Shown: one piece after another, positions 42,717 to 56,458 of the stretch
Position numbering within the stretch: position 1 is the first letter of the stretch
How the letters are laid out: each line of letters begins with the position of its first letter
Made by a program: the position numbers and the translations under genes
The notes under the pieces: model-generated
Told to the model about the DNA's origin: nothing
The model's input: only the letters and a program-made list of their open reading frames with translations
Database searches by the model: none
Assembly (NCBI GenBank): GCA_907163375.1
Contig: CAJQUW010013657.1
Span: 372,001 to 436,000, forward strand
Source: Prostheceraeus crozeri
Lineage: Eukaryota; Platyhelminthes; Polycladida; Euryleptidae
Length of the DNA stretch: 64,000 nt
Direction of reading: 5' to 3'

Positions 42717-45700
42717 ATTTTCCTCTCAGGATCTTTTCGTGCATATGCCAACCAGAATTCCTTCCTCAATCCATTCCTGCTGAATTCACGCGCCCCCTCT
42801 TACCTGCTGCAATTGGCACATGTAGCTACATGTGGGTATAGGCCTGCATAACAATTGCATTTACATGTAATTTGCATAACTTAGTTCCGTGACTGTCACA
42901 GTTTTTAAGGACATATTTAGACCTCTTCAGTGTCTTCCCTCCATGAAGTCCTAGCGCTTATCCATCACTTACAATACAACTCATTACTAAAATTTATGTT
43001 CAACTGCAATTACGGCCTATAACCATGCCTCCTTCGTAGCATATTTCTACTGTCCTAATCTGTTGTCAAACATTCCTAGCAATGCCTGTGGGTAATATGA
43101 GCATGCTCTATCACCTATGCAAACTTACCTGACACATGCCAACTACCATCACTATGACATGCAGGCCTATGCGCATGAAATATAGAAGTCATCTTTGTGA
43201 AACTTCAACTCTTTCTTAAGACACGACCCAACACCGAAACCTAGGCAAACTTATACTCGTATTGATCCTCTATTCACCTACAATCCAGATTCGAAGCCCT
43301 CATCCCTGGAAACTAGCCCGTTCGCCAAACCTTACCCTAACCCTAACACTAGCCGATTGCATATTCAAACACAAATGTAACTGTTATTGGATTTGCGCTT
43401 CCCTTGCCTTGCCCATTCGCCTACTACCTTCCATACACTTAGCACATTATAAGAGCAAGTCATTAACTTCACATTTTATTCGTATAGGAATTCACAACAC
43501 TGACAAGTTTCAAAAACAGACTGATTTTCACATGAAAGATACAATTTGTCCAACTTTACCAAAACATATGTCAACAAAGTCGTGACACTGTCCCAGTCTA
43601 CATACCACTATCATACACAGGAATATCACAATTCACCAAAAATGCCACATCATGCTGAAACTCGTTCTGCACAACGAGTTACACTAATTTCCACTATATT
43701 GAAGACTTCAGGACACTGAAGTGAAACAGAAGAGAAGTGCACTTCATTTTCCAGCTGATTAATCCACAATCTTCTGCTCATTGAACAGCTTTGAAATTTG
43801 ATTCATTGCACTGACCAACACTAAGACGCATCGTTGACGGTTTCTGAAAATCCTTTGGGTTAGCGTAGACGACCTGTTGAAGAAAAAAGGAATAATATTT
43901 ACAAGATGTTAACTGTTTACTTGTAACAGTAGAACTAAAGACTGACTGTCACAGTCAGATCCACAAATCACGATCGACATTGACTGTGATATTCACGAGC
44001 AGAAGCAAGTAAACACGTCTAGCTAGATCACGTATTTTGTGCGAAAGAAAATTGGATCATTGTTGACTGTGTCTTGCATAGAAAATGAAAATGATCTACG
44101 TTCCTGATCCATTGGCGCATTCATGGGTTGTAAGTTTTGTCTCAGATTCCTGCTCCTTACCAGGCCACTGTGGCACGGTTATTCCGACGCAAAAATGCGC
44201 AAGAATTTATGCGTGCGAATAACGATTTCCTTCGTTTCTCACCATCGGTATGCTGATATTTGATTTTATTTTTTTACAAGAATTTATACATTCTCATGCG
44301 ATGATGAAAATCATCCCAGCAGCCATTTATAATGCACATACAGATACTTAAACAAATCAATCAAACTACCCTGGATGAATTAAAGAGCAAGGTTTCGATG
44401 TCTCCTTAGTCAATGAATACATGCAATCATGGAAACACGAAATAAATAAATATTATAATCAATTTATCATTCAATCCAATTAATCTTTTATATTTCAGAG
44501 ATGAAGCAAAAATGTTGCGCATGAATCTCCAACAGCGTCAATCGTCATCATGCAGTGATCGAACTAGATAATAAAAGGAATAGCCTTCTAGACGTTTTAT
44601 CTTTCGTTTTCAGCACGATGTAAATATATGGCCCATTGTACATGCGTTGGCATTCTGAGTTCATTGTGGAGTTGCACTTCAACCATACACTTTAACGAGG
44701 AGGTTATGAACCATGAAGGATATATTGCAGACCAAAATACATTTGACTTGGAGTGGAACAGGATGAAGACAGCTTGGTGCTGAAAAAGAGTGTGCTGGTC
44801 GCAGCAAAGGCTGGGCAGGCATAAGAGAGACCTGATGGTGGAATTCGGAAGTGGAAAGCGCTGACAAAGAAGTTGCGTTTCAAGCAATGGCAGCAAAGCA
44901 AGTGTGAGGCAACTAAAGCTCTCTATAAAAATGTAAAGAGATAAAGTATCACTATCAAATGAGACCGATGAATTGCAATAAAAATTATTATTGATGAAGT
45001 TGAAGATAGTTGATGCAAAAAACGTCAAATTGACATAGGGCATATGCATCAAGCACTCAAATATGACATGCATATCAAACATGCTCACTTATGTCCCATC
45101 TTTAATTGCGCATGTAAGTTTATAGCAACGATCACAATTGGCATAAACCATCTGCACTTACATGTAATTATGCCATGCCTCTATGGAATTTATTTTGTAA
45201 TATCATGTAAGTATTAAGGTCATTGTCATTGTATATCATGTCATTTGCCTGAAATTGAAGGCGTTTTAAAATTAACTACTTAGCTACTAATGCAGTCATT
45301 CATTATTTTTGTGGCTGTAACAATTTCCAATGCCTATCACGAGCAACGCAGTTCGTTCAGGGGAAGTGAAATTAATTTGAACATGTCCCGCACAAACTAT
45401 ATTACAGATCAGGCCACATCAAGCCAAAATCCTCTGACAGTCCCCCATCGAAAAAATGGGACTACATACATTTAAATTATATAAGCGAAAAATGGACCTA
45501 AACATACAAAAGAATTACAATTTTAAACATGCATGTAGTCAGTCTCTTGATATCAAAATTGCCATACTTTTGCGAGAGGATTTTTTCAAATGATTGTCGT
45601 CAATTGCTAGCAGGCTAGACGACCAATGATGTGACTTTGTATCGAAGTTGGCCTTTAGGATCATACTTTTAAAAAAATTTCCTGAAAAACATGACAGTTT

Positions 45701-48612
45701 CCTGACATATCAATGACTCAGTCAGATTTTTATATGTATAGCATCTGAATGAAATCAGATTGCTCTACTCGACCTGAAGTAATTAAACTCTAAGTGATAA
45801 GTTGCACATAAAATTCAACTTTCCAAAATTTGCGGAAGTGCTTTCGAATTGTTCCTCACCTTCATTTTTCGCCTCTATACCGTACCGCGCAACCGCGAAA
45901 AATTTTAAATACTGATAGCACGAATCGTCAAACTCGATCACATGCACATAGAATTCCTGTGATACAGCAAATAAGAGCTTCATCTGTAATATTTCAATTT
46001 TAAACTACTAAATATTGGAAAATCATTCCCTTATGGTTACTCATGGTTACTTATTTCCTGTAAAATTATCAGTGAATTTACATCATAGCCTCATGGCGCC
46101 TCTTTCAGAGCTGCGTCGGCTAGTGATAATCCAAGCGACAGCAACAAGCGACTTGCACCGAATCCTTACTTGTCTTTCGCCATTGAACAATGACTAATTG
46201 CATTTCCAGTCGCCCAGTGATAGAATTAGTATAGGCTAACGGATTATTCACTTCAACCACAATTGAGCTACAAGCTTGCTCTATGACTACAAAAGCATAA
46301 GAACACAAAAAGAACCCGAGTCATTGAGTGGGTCACCGAATGGTGCCTTTGAACCAGTTTCATCACTGATATACACACCATCATGCTATAACTTTTTACT
46401 TTGTTACCGATATTCCTAGACATTCCAAATGTAAAGAATGATTTTAGAAGTGTTTAATATAATCGCAGCTCCATCGCTGAAATTCATCCCCGGAGATATT
46501 ATTTCAAAAGAGAACCGAAGCCTCTTGTATTGACGAACTAGGCTTCGAGGATTGCTGCAATCATCATGCCTGAATGTTCGAATCTCTGTCTTAGTAGCCA
46601 TGTATCTGAGGGCTGTTTCGAGGTACAAATCAAATTTCTCTGGTCGACCCGGCTTGCGAAGTTGTCGTGGAGATGTTCTTAGAATCTAATGATCTAGTTG
46701 TCATGGTGGTAGAAATCGATCACAGTATCTGATGCATGCAAAAAGAGTCTGACATGTGGATTGGATTTCCTAAAATTTGATGGAATCATGACAATTTGAA
46801 CACTCAGGTATTCATGACTTAGATAAGTGCAAGCGATAGTTGCATGGACATCCACTGCCAGCTCATCTATATGTAGTTCTATATATATATCATTTATGTG
46901 CAATCAAAAGTCCGAGATCAATGTGTCTGGCTGAAGATTAGGCGGGCTGAGCTTTCCCTAGTCCCCTGTTCACGCGTGCCTGTAGGATGCAAAGCAGGAC
47001 CAATAAAGGTGAAGCAAGACAAACAAACAAATCAAGACACACACTTATTTCATTGAGGGATTTGGAGTCAGAAATTTCTGAGCAACTAGACACGACAACA
47101 AAAATGGAAGATTTCTGCACCAGATAGCCGGTGTAATAGATGCGAGACCAAATATTTGCCGACTCAACCTATGCAGTAGCCATAGCCATTCCATCAACAT
47201 CGGCTTATTCATTACTCATTATTCATCTGCTGCATATGCACAGTGCCCTACACATAGCACTCCCTTCTATTCTTTAGTTATCTATATAGGATTGTTCCTA
47301 ACTAAGCCAAGCAATCATAAACTCCGTTCATCAGTCTGCAAGATCCACTGATCTAACCTCCTGCAATAAGACTAAACATTCATTGCAATGAAATAAAAGC
47401 TACTTACTTGACCCTGCTGCCTTGAAACATGCCGTGCGCGTAGATATAGGCTGATAGCTTCGTTAAAAGCGGCCGACCACAAAATTCCACATCCAGCTGG
47501 TACTGTAACCGTTTTATGCGCATGTTGAGCGGTTTTATTGAATCAGTTTACGAGGTTTTACTGCATTATTTTATCATGAACTTTTAATGCGCGCTGATTT
47601 TAAAGTTGAGAGTGAGAGTCGTTCAGTCTTTTTGTGATTCGAGTCTGATCGTTTGTATATGCGACCAGGTATTCTGAAACGACCGACAATTGAGTTGTCA
47701 AGCGAGTCTTCGTCTATTACAGTGGATCCTGCGTCGGAGTCCCGCGAGAGCTTGGGAGGCGCTGAGGGAAGGCTGCGAGAGCTGAGCCTCACAGGCGACG
47801 AGAGTCACCTGTTGTCCGGCAACCCGACGTCCACACTGTCCGAGGCGAAAGTCGAGGAGAACCTTGAATACGTTGAGACCGTAGGGCGAAAGCCCCGAGC
47901 GGTGAGTTGGGCCGACGAGGCCGAGGAAGAGGAGCGAGAGCGGCAACGCGAGGAGTGGCAACAGGAGCAGAGCCAGTCCGAAAGGGTAAGTGCCTATCCT
48001 ATTCGATATAATGACCTTGACCGCAGGCCAGTTACAGTACGTTTAGAAATGCGTGCAGCGTTTAAACAAAATCTAACATAAATTTAGAAGGAATTTATGA
48101 CAGAAACATCCTTGCACGAAATGTATTAATCTGTAGTTTCCGACATTGTGTCAGCATTTTCTGTAAAAGCGCTGATATTTCCAGATAGAGTGAACAATTC
48201 TCTATCCAATGATACCAAGCTTGTTGTATGTTTTTGCAGGAAAAAAAACACAATGATCACGTGAATGAAATATGTCCTTTTTTGAATTATTGCTATTTAA
48301 ATACAACTACTACAATTTCTTGTAAAAGCATTGACATTTCTGGTGGTTTCAGAAAATTTGCAGTCTTTTGATACCTCATACACGCTGCAACTCGCCGTGG
48401 TTAAAATACCATCATGAACCGGTGCTTTTGATATTCTCGAACAATCCACATACCACTCCCCAGACAATTCTGCGGCATCTTTGATAAAACCAAGCATATT
48501 TCTGTAATGTATGGCTCCTATGTATCATAACATTTTCTTGAATTTGATTGTAATCTTGTAGTTAAAATAACATAAGAACATGGGGCCTAAATGACCATTT
48601 CTTGTGGGGCCT
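42717..48612 (-). repeat. right arm of the giant palindrome
   Basis: Inverted copy of the left arm. A few single-base differences were seen, e.g. near 47407, 47850 and 48440, so divergence is very low. Confidence 0.9.
47659..47985 (+). CDS. exon-like ORF with RVxF-like motif, right arm
   Basis: Mirror copy of 36079-36405, reading outward, with the same ATG and the same GGGTAAGT donor context. It keeps the GRKPRAVSWADEAE stretch with two or three amino-acid differences from the left copy. That the frame stays open in both arms is compatible with coding constraint or simply with youth. Confidence 0.5.
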
Positions 48613-49893
48613 AAATGACTAGGATTCCTTTTCTTTATTACTTTGTGTTAACATAAGTTTTTTTGTTGGTCTGTATTTCTTAGGAATTAAAGATTTTTGA
48701 TAATCTGAAAAATCTTCTATATTGGGAATTTTGTTTTTGGGACAGAAAGGAAAATATTTTGTTTTATCTTTTATTTCATCAGGATATACTAAATCAACTT
48801 CATATATATAACCATGATCATAATTTCCATCATATGTTTTTTGATAATCAAGAATATTACACCATTCCATCTCACCTGTTGGTAATTCTTGTATCATGCA
48901 AGAAGAATATAAGCTATTAAAATCATAATATAACAAATAGTTTTCTCTCATGATTTCATCAACTGCTGCTTGACTCTCTTCATTTGATATAAGTCCTTCT
49001 ATATTTTGATTAGACAATTTTTTAAATTGATCGCTTTCTTCTGGAGATAAAGGTTTATATATTCCATGATCATCAGGATTTACTTTTTTATTATAACATT
49101 TAACATATCTATTACCTAAAACAGATGAAACACCACTTCTAATTCCAGATTCAAAAAATAATAATTTATCATATGTATTCTCTTTATAATGTTTAAGTTT
49201 AACATTTGTATGTTTTAATCCTGCTAACCATGTTAAACCTGGTGTAGAATAACAATAACATGGATCTATTCCGTAATATTCTATGCACATGTCACGAAAG
49301 TTTTCAAAAAGATCAGTAAGGATTAATACATCTATCTGAAGATATTTCATTGTATAATCATACATTGTTCTACAATTTAACTCTCTCCAATTCTTTTCAG
49401 CTTCTGCATAGTCTTCTTCAGATAATTGTGATTGTTTTAATGTTGATTTAAATTTATTTATTGGAGGAAGTTTTTGTTCTTTCATTATTTCATTTATTCT
49501 ATTTATATCTCCAGTTATATTCATGCGGAAATATGCCTTTTAAAGGTTTTTAATTATATTTATTTAATATTTTACATTGTTCAGGTTTCAAAGTTTTTCC
49601 CATAACATCTAATGAATAAGGAGTAAAAAATTTAAATGCATCTAAAATTCTAATACAACCTAATTGCATTGAAAAATATTCTTCTTCTGTTTTACATAGT
49701 ACATTTATTTGTTGTTGTTGTAATTTTTCAGATGAAAATAAATCTTTCATTATTAAATGGAAATCATATTTAGAACCATTGTAGAAATATAAAGGAACAA
49801 AGTTATATTTAAATTTATTAGCATTAAGATTACAAGAATTATGTGCTGCACCTCTATATAATCCATTTAGATGATCATGATCTTTTACTTTGT

Positions 49894-49915
49894 CGGCAGA
49901 GCCGTCGCTTCGCTT
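49894..49915. repeat. micro-hairpin present only in copy B
   Basis: CGGCAGAGCCG followed by GCTTCGC. The equivalent stretch of copy A (about 8768-8800) has AT-rich coding sequence instead, so inserts arose in both lineages. Confidence 0.65.
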
Positions 49916-51420
49916 ATCATTACCCAATTTTTTTCTACAGTAATAACAATTTTTTTCATTAACAAAATTAAATTTTTCTTCATCCGTTAATGGAAGCATT
50001 GGTATATTTGTTTCAAGCAATTGTGAAAAACTTCCTTGTAATTCTTCTACTTTCTTTGTAAACATTTCTGAACTATCTTCACCATAGTATTGATAATATT
50101 CTGATTTAAATAATTCAGGATGATTTGAATGAATGTACATTCCCCAACATAATGGTTTTTGTTCAAATAAATATTATTCTTTACTTTGTTCAGGTGCACT
50201 TTTTTCATATTTACCATTATCAGAATTTTGTGTTATGTTATCACAATAAATAGTAAAGGGTACTTTATTTTTCAAATAATGTCTATTATACATTAAATAA
50301 TCATCTTTAGGAAAAGTATTTTCAACTGCTTCATTTCATTGGCAATTCTCCAATGTTTATTCATTTCTTCTTTAGTTCTAAAGCTCGTCATAAATAGGAG
50401 ACAGGGAAAATTAGCATTATCTGAAGTTTTTGTAAATATAGAAACATCTTTACATAATATAAAATGACCCTGATAATATAATACATTCGCTTGTGCTGAT
50501 TGTTTTGTTTGTTTTAATTTTTCAAATTTATCTTGATATATTTCATGTGTTAAATCGATATGTCTTTGAAAATCTTTTTCAGACTGTTGATAATTTTGAT
50601 TTAAAATTTGTAGCTGATAAATATATTCTTTATCATATTGTTCTTTATATTGTTGTTGACATTTTTTAAAACATTCATTTAATTCTTTATTTATTTTTTG
50701 ATTGGTTTCATTTTCTTCATTATTTAATTCTTTATTGTTCTCATTTAATTCATTATTGTCTTTATTTAATTCTTGAATCGTTTCTATCTTATTTTGATAT
50801 TTATGGTGATATTCTTGTGGTAACATTTTTACTTGTTGTTGATAATCTGTTTTACATTTTTGTAAACTTTCATTTAAATTTTGTAATTTTTGTTGATATT
50901 CTAAAGATAAAGATGAATAATTTGAATCATAATCATAATTAAAATTACGTCCTTTATAATTATTATGATTAATCATTATTGGTGATAATGTTTTTACAAT
51001 TTGAAATTTTTCAGTACATATTATATTTCCTTTGTAAAAAATATTATGATGCATGTAATTTCCTCTATCATTATAAACTATTTCTGATTGACATAAATTT
51101 TTATTATTCAAATAAATTTTTTTTGAATCTGAGTAAAATGGAGTAATATCACCAATAGAAACATAATTTACACTTAATTCAAAAACATTTACTTCTATTT
51201 AAATTTTTATTCTTTTTATGAAACTTTATTAACCTATTATAATCATATGGAAATTCATCTAAGCCATCAGAGAGATCAAATTCATTTATGTTTTCTTCTT
51301 TATTATAGTGACTTAGTCTTTCTTTGTGATATTCTGCAGGATGTAAATGTGCTATAATACTCCACAGAAAACAATAATCATCTTCATTTTTTATGTTGAT
51401 TATTTGTGGTGAAGCGACAC

Positions 51421-51447
51421 GGGCGAAGCCCTAGAACCTTCGGTTTG
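51421..51447. repeat. micro-hairpin, GGGCGAAGCCC type (copy B)
   Basis: GGGCGAAGCCC then TAGAACCTTCGGTTTG, essentially the unit of 10666-10692 but in a different position of the gene. Confidence 0.82.
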
Positions 51448-51829
51448 TACATGTTCATCTTCACTATTATAAATTTTCTAATATTCCGAATGTGAATAAT
51501 CATCAAATATTTTTCTAATTTTTATATCAGTAGGTAATGTTTCTAGATAGTTTTTATAATTATTTAATTTTAATTTATTTCCTTCATCAACTCGATCTAC
51601 ATTTTGTAAATGCAATTTGCTTTGTAAATGAGATTGATAACTTCTTTCTGTTTGCAATTTTTTTTACATAAGACACAATAAAACTTTTCCATTTTTTGTT
51701 TTATAAAGAAAAAATTTGTGTTCTAATTTTTGATATAAACATTCTCATATCAAGGTCTTGAGAGTTATTATATATTATTATATATTTCACGTTCTTAAGT
51801 TATTTTATTTTCTTTATCATATAATGTTT

Positions 51830-53104
51830 TATTATATAATGTTTTATCAAAAGATAATTTAAATTTATTTTCACTAACTATTGATTCTTCATCAGCATCA
51901 TAAATTACACTTTTTGGTATATGATGCCATTCTCTTATTGGAATATCTAACTCTAAATTATATTTATTATCTGATAATAATATAATAGAGAAAAATATTG
52001 GTCTTTAATCTCTTTTGGAAAATTTAATAACACCACCGTAATCTGAATCATTTTTAGTTTTTATTAGAGATGATGAAATTTTAAATTGATTAGATGTAGA
52101 TCCTAATTTAAATTTTGTAGATCCGACACATAGTTGTCTGATAGTATCTTCAACTATTCCATCATTACTATTTTCAATTGTAAGAAAATGAAATTTAGAT
52201 GAATTTTGATTATATGTAGTATTAATATCATGTTGAGATATAAATTTTTCTTCACTTAAATTTTTATAATTACTAATATTTTTATAATCTTTTTTGCCAT
52301 TTACACCTTTTTGAGATGTTTCAGAATCATCATCTATATTATCATCATCATTATTATCATCATTATTATTATAAGATTCTTTAAAATTATTATGATTATG
52401 ATTATGGTCATTGTTAATTGTATAAGGTGTTGTCCGCATATAAATTTTTTCTTGTTGAGGTAACCCATTTATATATGATTTCAATAAATTGATATTTAAG
52501 TTTGAAGATAATCCTATATAAGTATCCTGATCATATTTTTGTGGCATTTCAGATGTTTCGTGTTTGTAAATTGTATCTCTATAATAAACTTGACATAATA
52601 ATTCTTCATTACGTTTTTTGCTCTCTATATGAATATTATATTGATTATGTTCATCGACAAATAATCTAATTTTTTCTTTTGAAAACGATTTTAATTTTTT
52701 AACAAATTCAGAAACATTGCTATAATTAATTATTTAAGTTTCTATCCAATCTGTATTGCTAATTGGTAACACTGCTCTAATGAATCCGTAAACATTATTA
52801 TGACCTATTATGACCATGTTTTCTTTATTTAATTCTACATATGCAACATCATTATATTTACTTGCAATATCCGTAAATTTATAAATGGATCACCTGGAAA
52901 TATACAATAGTTGGTTTCTATAGAAGGTAAACCTTTAGTGTGTTCTTTAAATATTTGAGCTTGCAATTCAAATAAAAGATGAACATCTATACATGGATTA
53001 TTATTATTAGCAAAACATTTATTTTCAAATCCCGTTGATCTCGTCGAATAAGAAGAACAGGATGATACGGGCGAATATAATTTTTTTAAATTTGCTTTTT
53101 CCAT
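51830..53104 (-). pseudogene. two acidic unrecognised proteins (Polinton B)
   Basis: Relatives of 11194-12586: the Asn/His/Asp-rich protein (52005-52547 is the longest open part) and the N-terminal protein starting at the ATG at 53104. Broken. They share the divergent promoter strip at 53105-53152 with the fibre-like gene. Confidence 0.6.
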
Positions 53105-53152
53105 TTTTTTAATTTTTATGTGAGAAAAAATTACTTTTTCATTGTTTAAAAA

Positions 53153-53317
53153 ATGATGTCACCAAATGTTGGTGGAGGTGCATATATCCCGAATAATCGT
53201 GAATCAGAAATAGAAATAGAAAATTATATCATGAAAACTGGAGACGTTTTATCTGGTCCATTGCATCTTTCTATTCTTCCGCGACAAAATACAGAGTTAA
53301 CAAATAAACAATATGTT
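53153..53317 (+). pseudogene. fibre-like protein, N-terminal piece (Polinton B)
   Basis: Contains KTGDVLSGPLHLSILP and TELTNKQYV, the phage tail-fibre-like motif. It is cut by the LINE insertion. The last bases TATGTT (53312-53317) are the LINE target duplication. Confidence 0.7.
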
Positions 53318-54989
53318 ATTCATTGCAACCAACAAGATTGGTTGCAGCGACCAAGTCCGTCTAAAAGCGTGAGGGAAATTATTGAATTACTGAATGAACA
53401 TTACAGCTCTCATTTTATTGATGATCCTATTTGTGTTAAAGATCTCCCTTTCGTGGTTCCTTTTGAATTCAAAGTAGAGGAAGTGTATTCTCTTTTGCAA
53501 AACGTTAATCCAAGGAAAGCGAGTGGTTCGGATAACATACCCTCAATTTTGTGGTCAAAGTTTGCCGGCTGTCTGTCTGAGCCCTTGTGTTATATCTACA
53601 ACCTATGTTTACAGTGTGCAAACTTACCGACTGCTTGGAAGTGCGCAAATATCTTCCCTGTGCCAAAAAGTAAACCTCCCTCATTATCTAATTCACGGCC
53701 TATTTCATTGTTACCGATGCCAGAGAGATTGTTTGAGAGGAGATTAGTGCAACACTATAAAAGCTCATTTTTGTATCACTTTTCGAAGCACCAGTTCGGG
53801 TACAGACCTAAATGTTCGACGACAACGGTGCTGTTATCATTGCAGGATTTTATCAGTGACGCTATTCAAAAGCGTAGTATTCAGTGTTGTCAGCTCGTCG
53901 TTTTGGATTTTGAAAAAGGGTTCGATAAAATGTCACATCGTATACTTGTACAAAAGATGACCGAGAAACGTTTGGATAACTTCATTGTACAGTGTATACA
54001 AAATTATCTAACTGATAGATGTCAGCGTGTGAAGTGGAATACTTTCTACAGTGATTACTGTAACGTTAGTAGTGGTATACCCCAAGGATCAGTGGTAGGC
54101 CCGCTTTTGTTTGCCTTCTTTGTTGCTGACCTTGAGGATTCCCTGTATGATGTCAATGACAACATTCTTACTGTGAGCTATGCTGATGATTTTACTTTGT
54201 GTTCGCCTATTGTTAAAGGCACGAATTCTAGTCCACTCGAACAAGCTGTTTCAAAAGTTAGCACTTGGTGCGTTGGAAATCATATGAAAATCCAGATAAA
54301 TAAATGTCAACAATTATTTGTAACTCGGTCCAGACATTTTGAGTGCAACTCATACATTTTGAAAGATATTAAATGCTGTAAAACCATGCGTGTGCTTGGT
54401 GTTACTATCGATTCCACTCTCTCTTGGAATGAACATATTTCTGGAATTTTGTAAGAGCGCCTCATCTAAATTGTTTGCTTTGCGGCAGCTCAAACCATTT
54501 TTGTCAAAGAAAGATCTGTGTAACGTCTATTTCTCGTGCGTTAGAAGTTTGTTGGAATACTGCGCGCCATTATTTGCCAATTTATCAGAAACACAGGCCA
54601 TCAAATTAGAGAGAATGCAAAACCGTTGCCACAGATTAATTTGCTCCGACAATTGTGATTGCTCTTTTTTTGTTCCGCTAGCATATCGACGTTTAGTTCA
54701 GGGTTTCCGGTTATTTCAGAACATTTCTTTGGACGTATCTCACCCTTTACGTGATCTTGTACCACCAAAACTTCCTGTGTCGAAACATTTTCGTATTCCA
54801 TTATGTGAAAGTTCTTTGCGTCAAGATTGCTTTTTTGTTTACATGGCTAAATTATTTAACTTATTTGTTTTCGTTTGAGTTAATTTTGTTATTGTTGTAA
54901 AATGTTACTTGACTCATGACTTGTATTTTATGTTCAACCTCTCGATTTTTATTTGAGGTATTTGAAATAAACGTTATCTTATCTTATCT
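53318..54989 (+). mobile_element. 5'-truncated LINE (CR1/L2/Jockey-group)
   Basis: 1.67 kb flanked by TATGTT (53312-53317 and 54990-54995). Copy A shows the empty site. It encodes the reverse transcriptase region: NSRPISLLPMPERLFERRL, QLVVLDFEKGFDKMSH, SSGIPQGSVVGPLLFAFFVA and SYADDFTLCS (YADD). The typical C-terminal SCVRSLLEYCAPLFANLS follows. The first frame runs to 54454 and the C-terminal part continues in another frame, so there is at least one frameshift. The endonuclease is missing through 5' truncation. The 3' end is a (TTATC)n tail. Confidence 0.88.
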
Positions 54990-54995
54990 TATGTT

Positions 54996-55720
54996 GATAC
55001 ACAAATCAATGACTTAAAAGAAAAATATATAAACGATGTTTTGGTTCCACTGATGAATGAATTAAATTTGCTTAAACTTAATGACAAATCATTAAACGAA
55101 AAATTATTAAAACTTGATAAAAAGGATAGAGAGCTAGAAGCAGATATAGCAAAACTTTTTAAAAAAAATTTCAGAACAATCAAAAATTTTAATATTGCTT
55201 TCTATAAATTTAAAATCTGCAGTCATTAAAAATAAACATCAGATACAACTATTGAAAGAACAATTAGAAGATGAAATAGAAAAACTTCCTAAAAAAAATT
55301 TTCAAAATTTAGATAAGTTACAAGCTACATTCCAAAAAAGTGTTGATGAATTAAGTTCTAAAATAACTCAACAAATGAAAAAGATGAATAGAATAATAAA
55401 TGAAGTAAACTCACGTAATCAAAAAGTTGACAAAATGAAAACTCTTAAAAATAATTTAGAAAATGAAATAAAGAAAAAATTTACAAGAAAACTCTAAAGA
55501 AAATAAAGAACAGTTAGATGCTGTTAAAAAAACAATTGGATGTTCCTAAAGTTCAATTGAATGCTCTTAAAACGGCGTTGAAGATGAATCAGCAGAAAAT
55601 GCAAGTTAATAGAAAAAAAATTAAAATACATCACACGCTGCTTGACGCAATAGATAAAGTGCAACAGAAAATCAATAAACTTGTCACGAAGTTGTTGTCC
55701 ATTCACACACGTAAATCTTG
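54996..55720 (+). pseudogene. fibre-like protein, coiled-coil part (Polinton B)
   Basis: Long heptad-type coiled coil (NELNLLKLNDKSLNEKLLKL and similar), the same as 12800-13520 in copy A. Broken fossil part downstream of the LINE. Confidence 0.65.
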
Positions 55721-55781
55721 ATCGGACACGTAAATCTAAACGTAAATATTTTTTACCAAAAGTCAAATTTAATCCTAAGAA

Positions 55782-56285
55782 ATGCCTATAATTTATAAAC
55801 ACAATCTAAAACATTTTGCTTCAAATCAAAAAATAGCACATGAACCATCTATGAAATCTGTTTACCATTATAACAATGTAGAAACTATTCAAAAAGAAGG
55901 AGATAGTGTAAACAGCGGAGCTGGCATCTTTTCTGGCATAGGAAGTATCATTAATGTTATTAAAAATAATAAAGATTTGATTACATGTGCGGCAAAAGGA
56001 GCAGCTGCCCTAGGTAGTACAGCCAGTGCAATATCAAATGCTGCTAAGTCTCAAAACGAATTAAAACAACTAGAAACTATTCGTAAACTTAAGAATGATT
56101 CTGAAGAACTAAAAAAATTGAAAAAACTTTCAGAGGAAACAAAAAACAAAATTGCTAACATAGCTGCAGGGTCTGAGAGTAAACATGAGAAGAAATTAGG
56201 CATAGCCATAGAGCCTACGGTCCGTTCAATTGAAGAAATAAGAGGTAATGGTGTGAACAGCGGAGCTGGTTTAGCAAAATTCTAA
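55782..56285 (+). CDS. small virion protein (Polinton B)
   Basis: 167 residues from the ATG at 55782, preceded by AAAAGTCAAATTTAATCC. It has the Gly/Ala amphipathic stretch GAGIFSGIGSIINVIKNNKD and ends GAGLAKF. It lacks the two in-frame inserts of copy A but has its own GC-rich patch at 56204-56225. Probably a minor virion protein, by analogy with adenovirus-type minor proteins. Confidence 0.6.
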   Translation: MPIIYKHNLKHFASNQKIAHEPSMKSVYHYNNVETIQKEGDSVNSGAGIFSGIGSIINVIKNNKDLITCAAKGAAALGSTASAISNAAKSQNELKQLETIRKLKNDSEELKKLKKLSEETKNKIANIAAGSESKHEKKLGIAIEPTVRSIEEIRGNGVNSGAGLAKF

Positions 56286-56458
56286 AATTATATTTTAGCA
56301 AAATTCTGAAATTAGATTTAAGTGAAATTTTTTAATTAATTTTTTAATTAAATTTTTTAAGTAAAATTTTTTAGTAAATTTTTTTTTAGTAAATTTTTTT
56401 AGTAAAATTTTGCTGTGTGTGAGAAAAACAAAAAAGTCAAATTATTTTTCATAAAAAT

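Larger units (their letters stand above)
35421..48627. mobile_element. 13.2-kb giant palindromic DNA element
   Basis: Two near-identical inverted arms (about 35440-41350 and 42717-48612) around a spacer of about 1.37 kb. Mirror positions sum to about 84064-84067 throughout. The outer ends (GGTGTCCAGTCAATTAGGCC on the left, GGAATCCTAGTCATTTAGG on the right read inward) share repeated TTTAGGCCCC motifs. The flanks carry CTTTTCTT at 35413-35420 and 48628-48635, an apparent 8-bp target duplication; copy A shows the uninterrupted site at about 7513. No transposase is recognised. Each arm has GC-rich exon-like segments on both strands with consensus splice sites, which suggests captured gene pieces. 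The superfamily is unknown; a hAT-like 8-bp duplication is the only hint. Confidence 0.85.
48636..51700 (-). pseudogene. DNA polymerase B, N-terminal and middle parts (Polinton B)
   Basis: Continues the polymerase on the far side of the palindromic element. Visible are DFNSLYSSCMIQELPTGEME (motif A), YLQIDVLILTDLFENFRDMC, DHDHLNGLYRGAAHNSCNL and the Gln/Glu-rich coiled-coil N-terminal region. Fossil with several interruptions. Confidence 0.85.
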
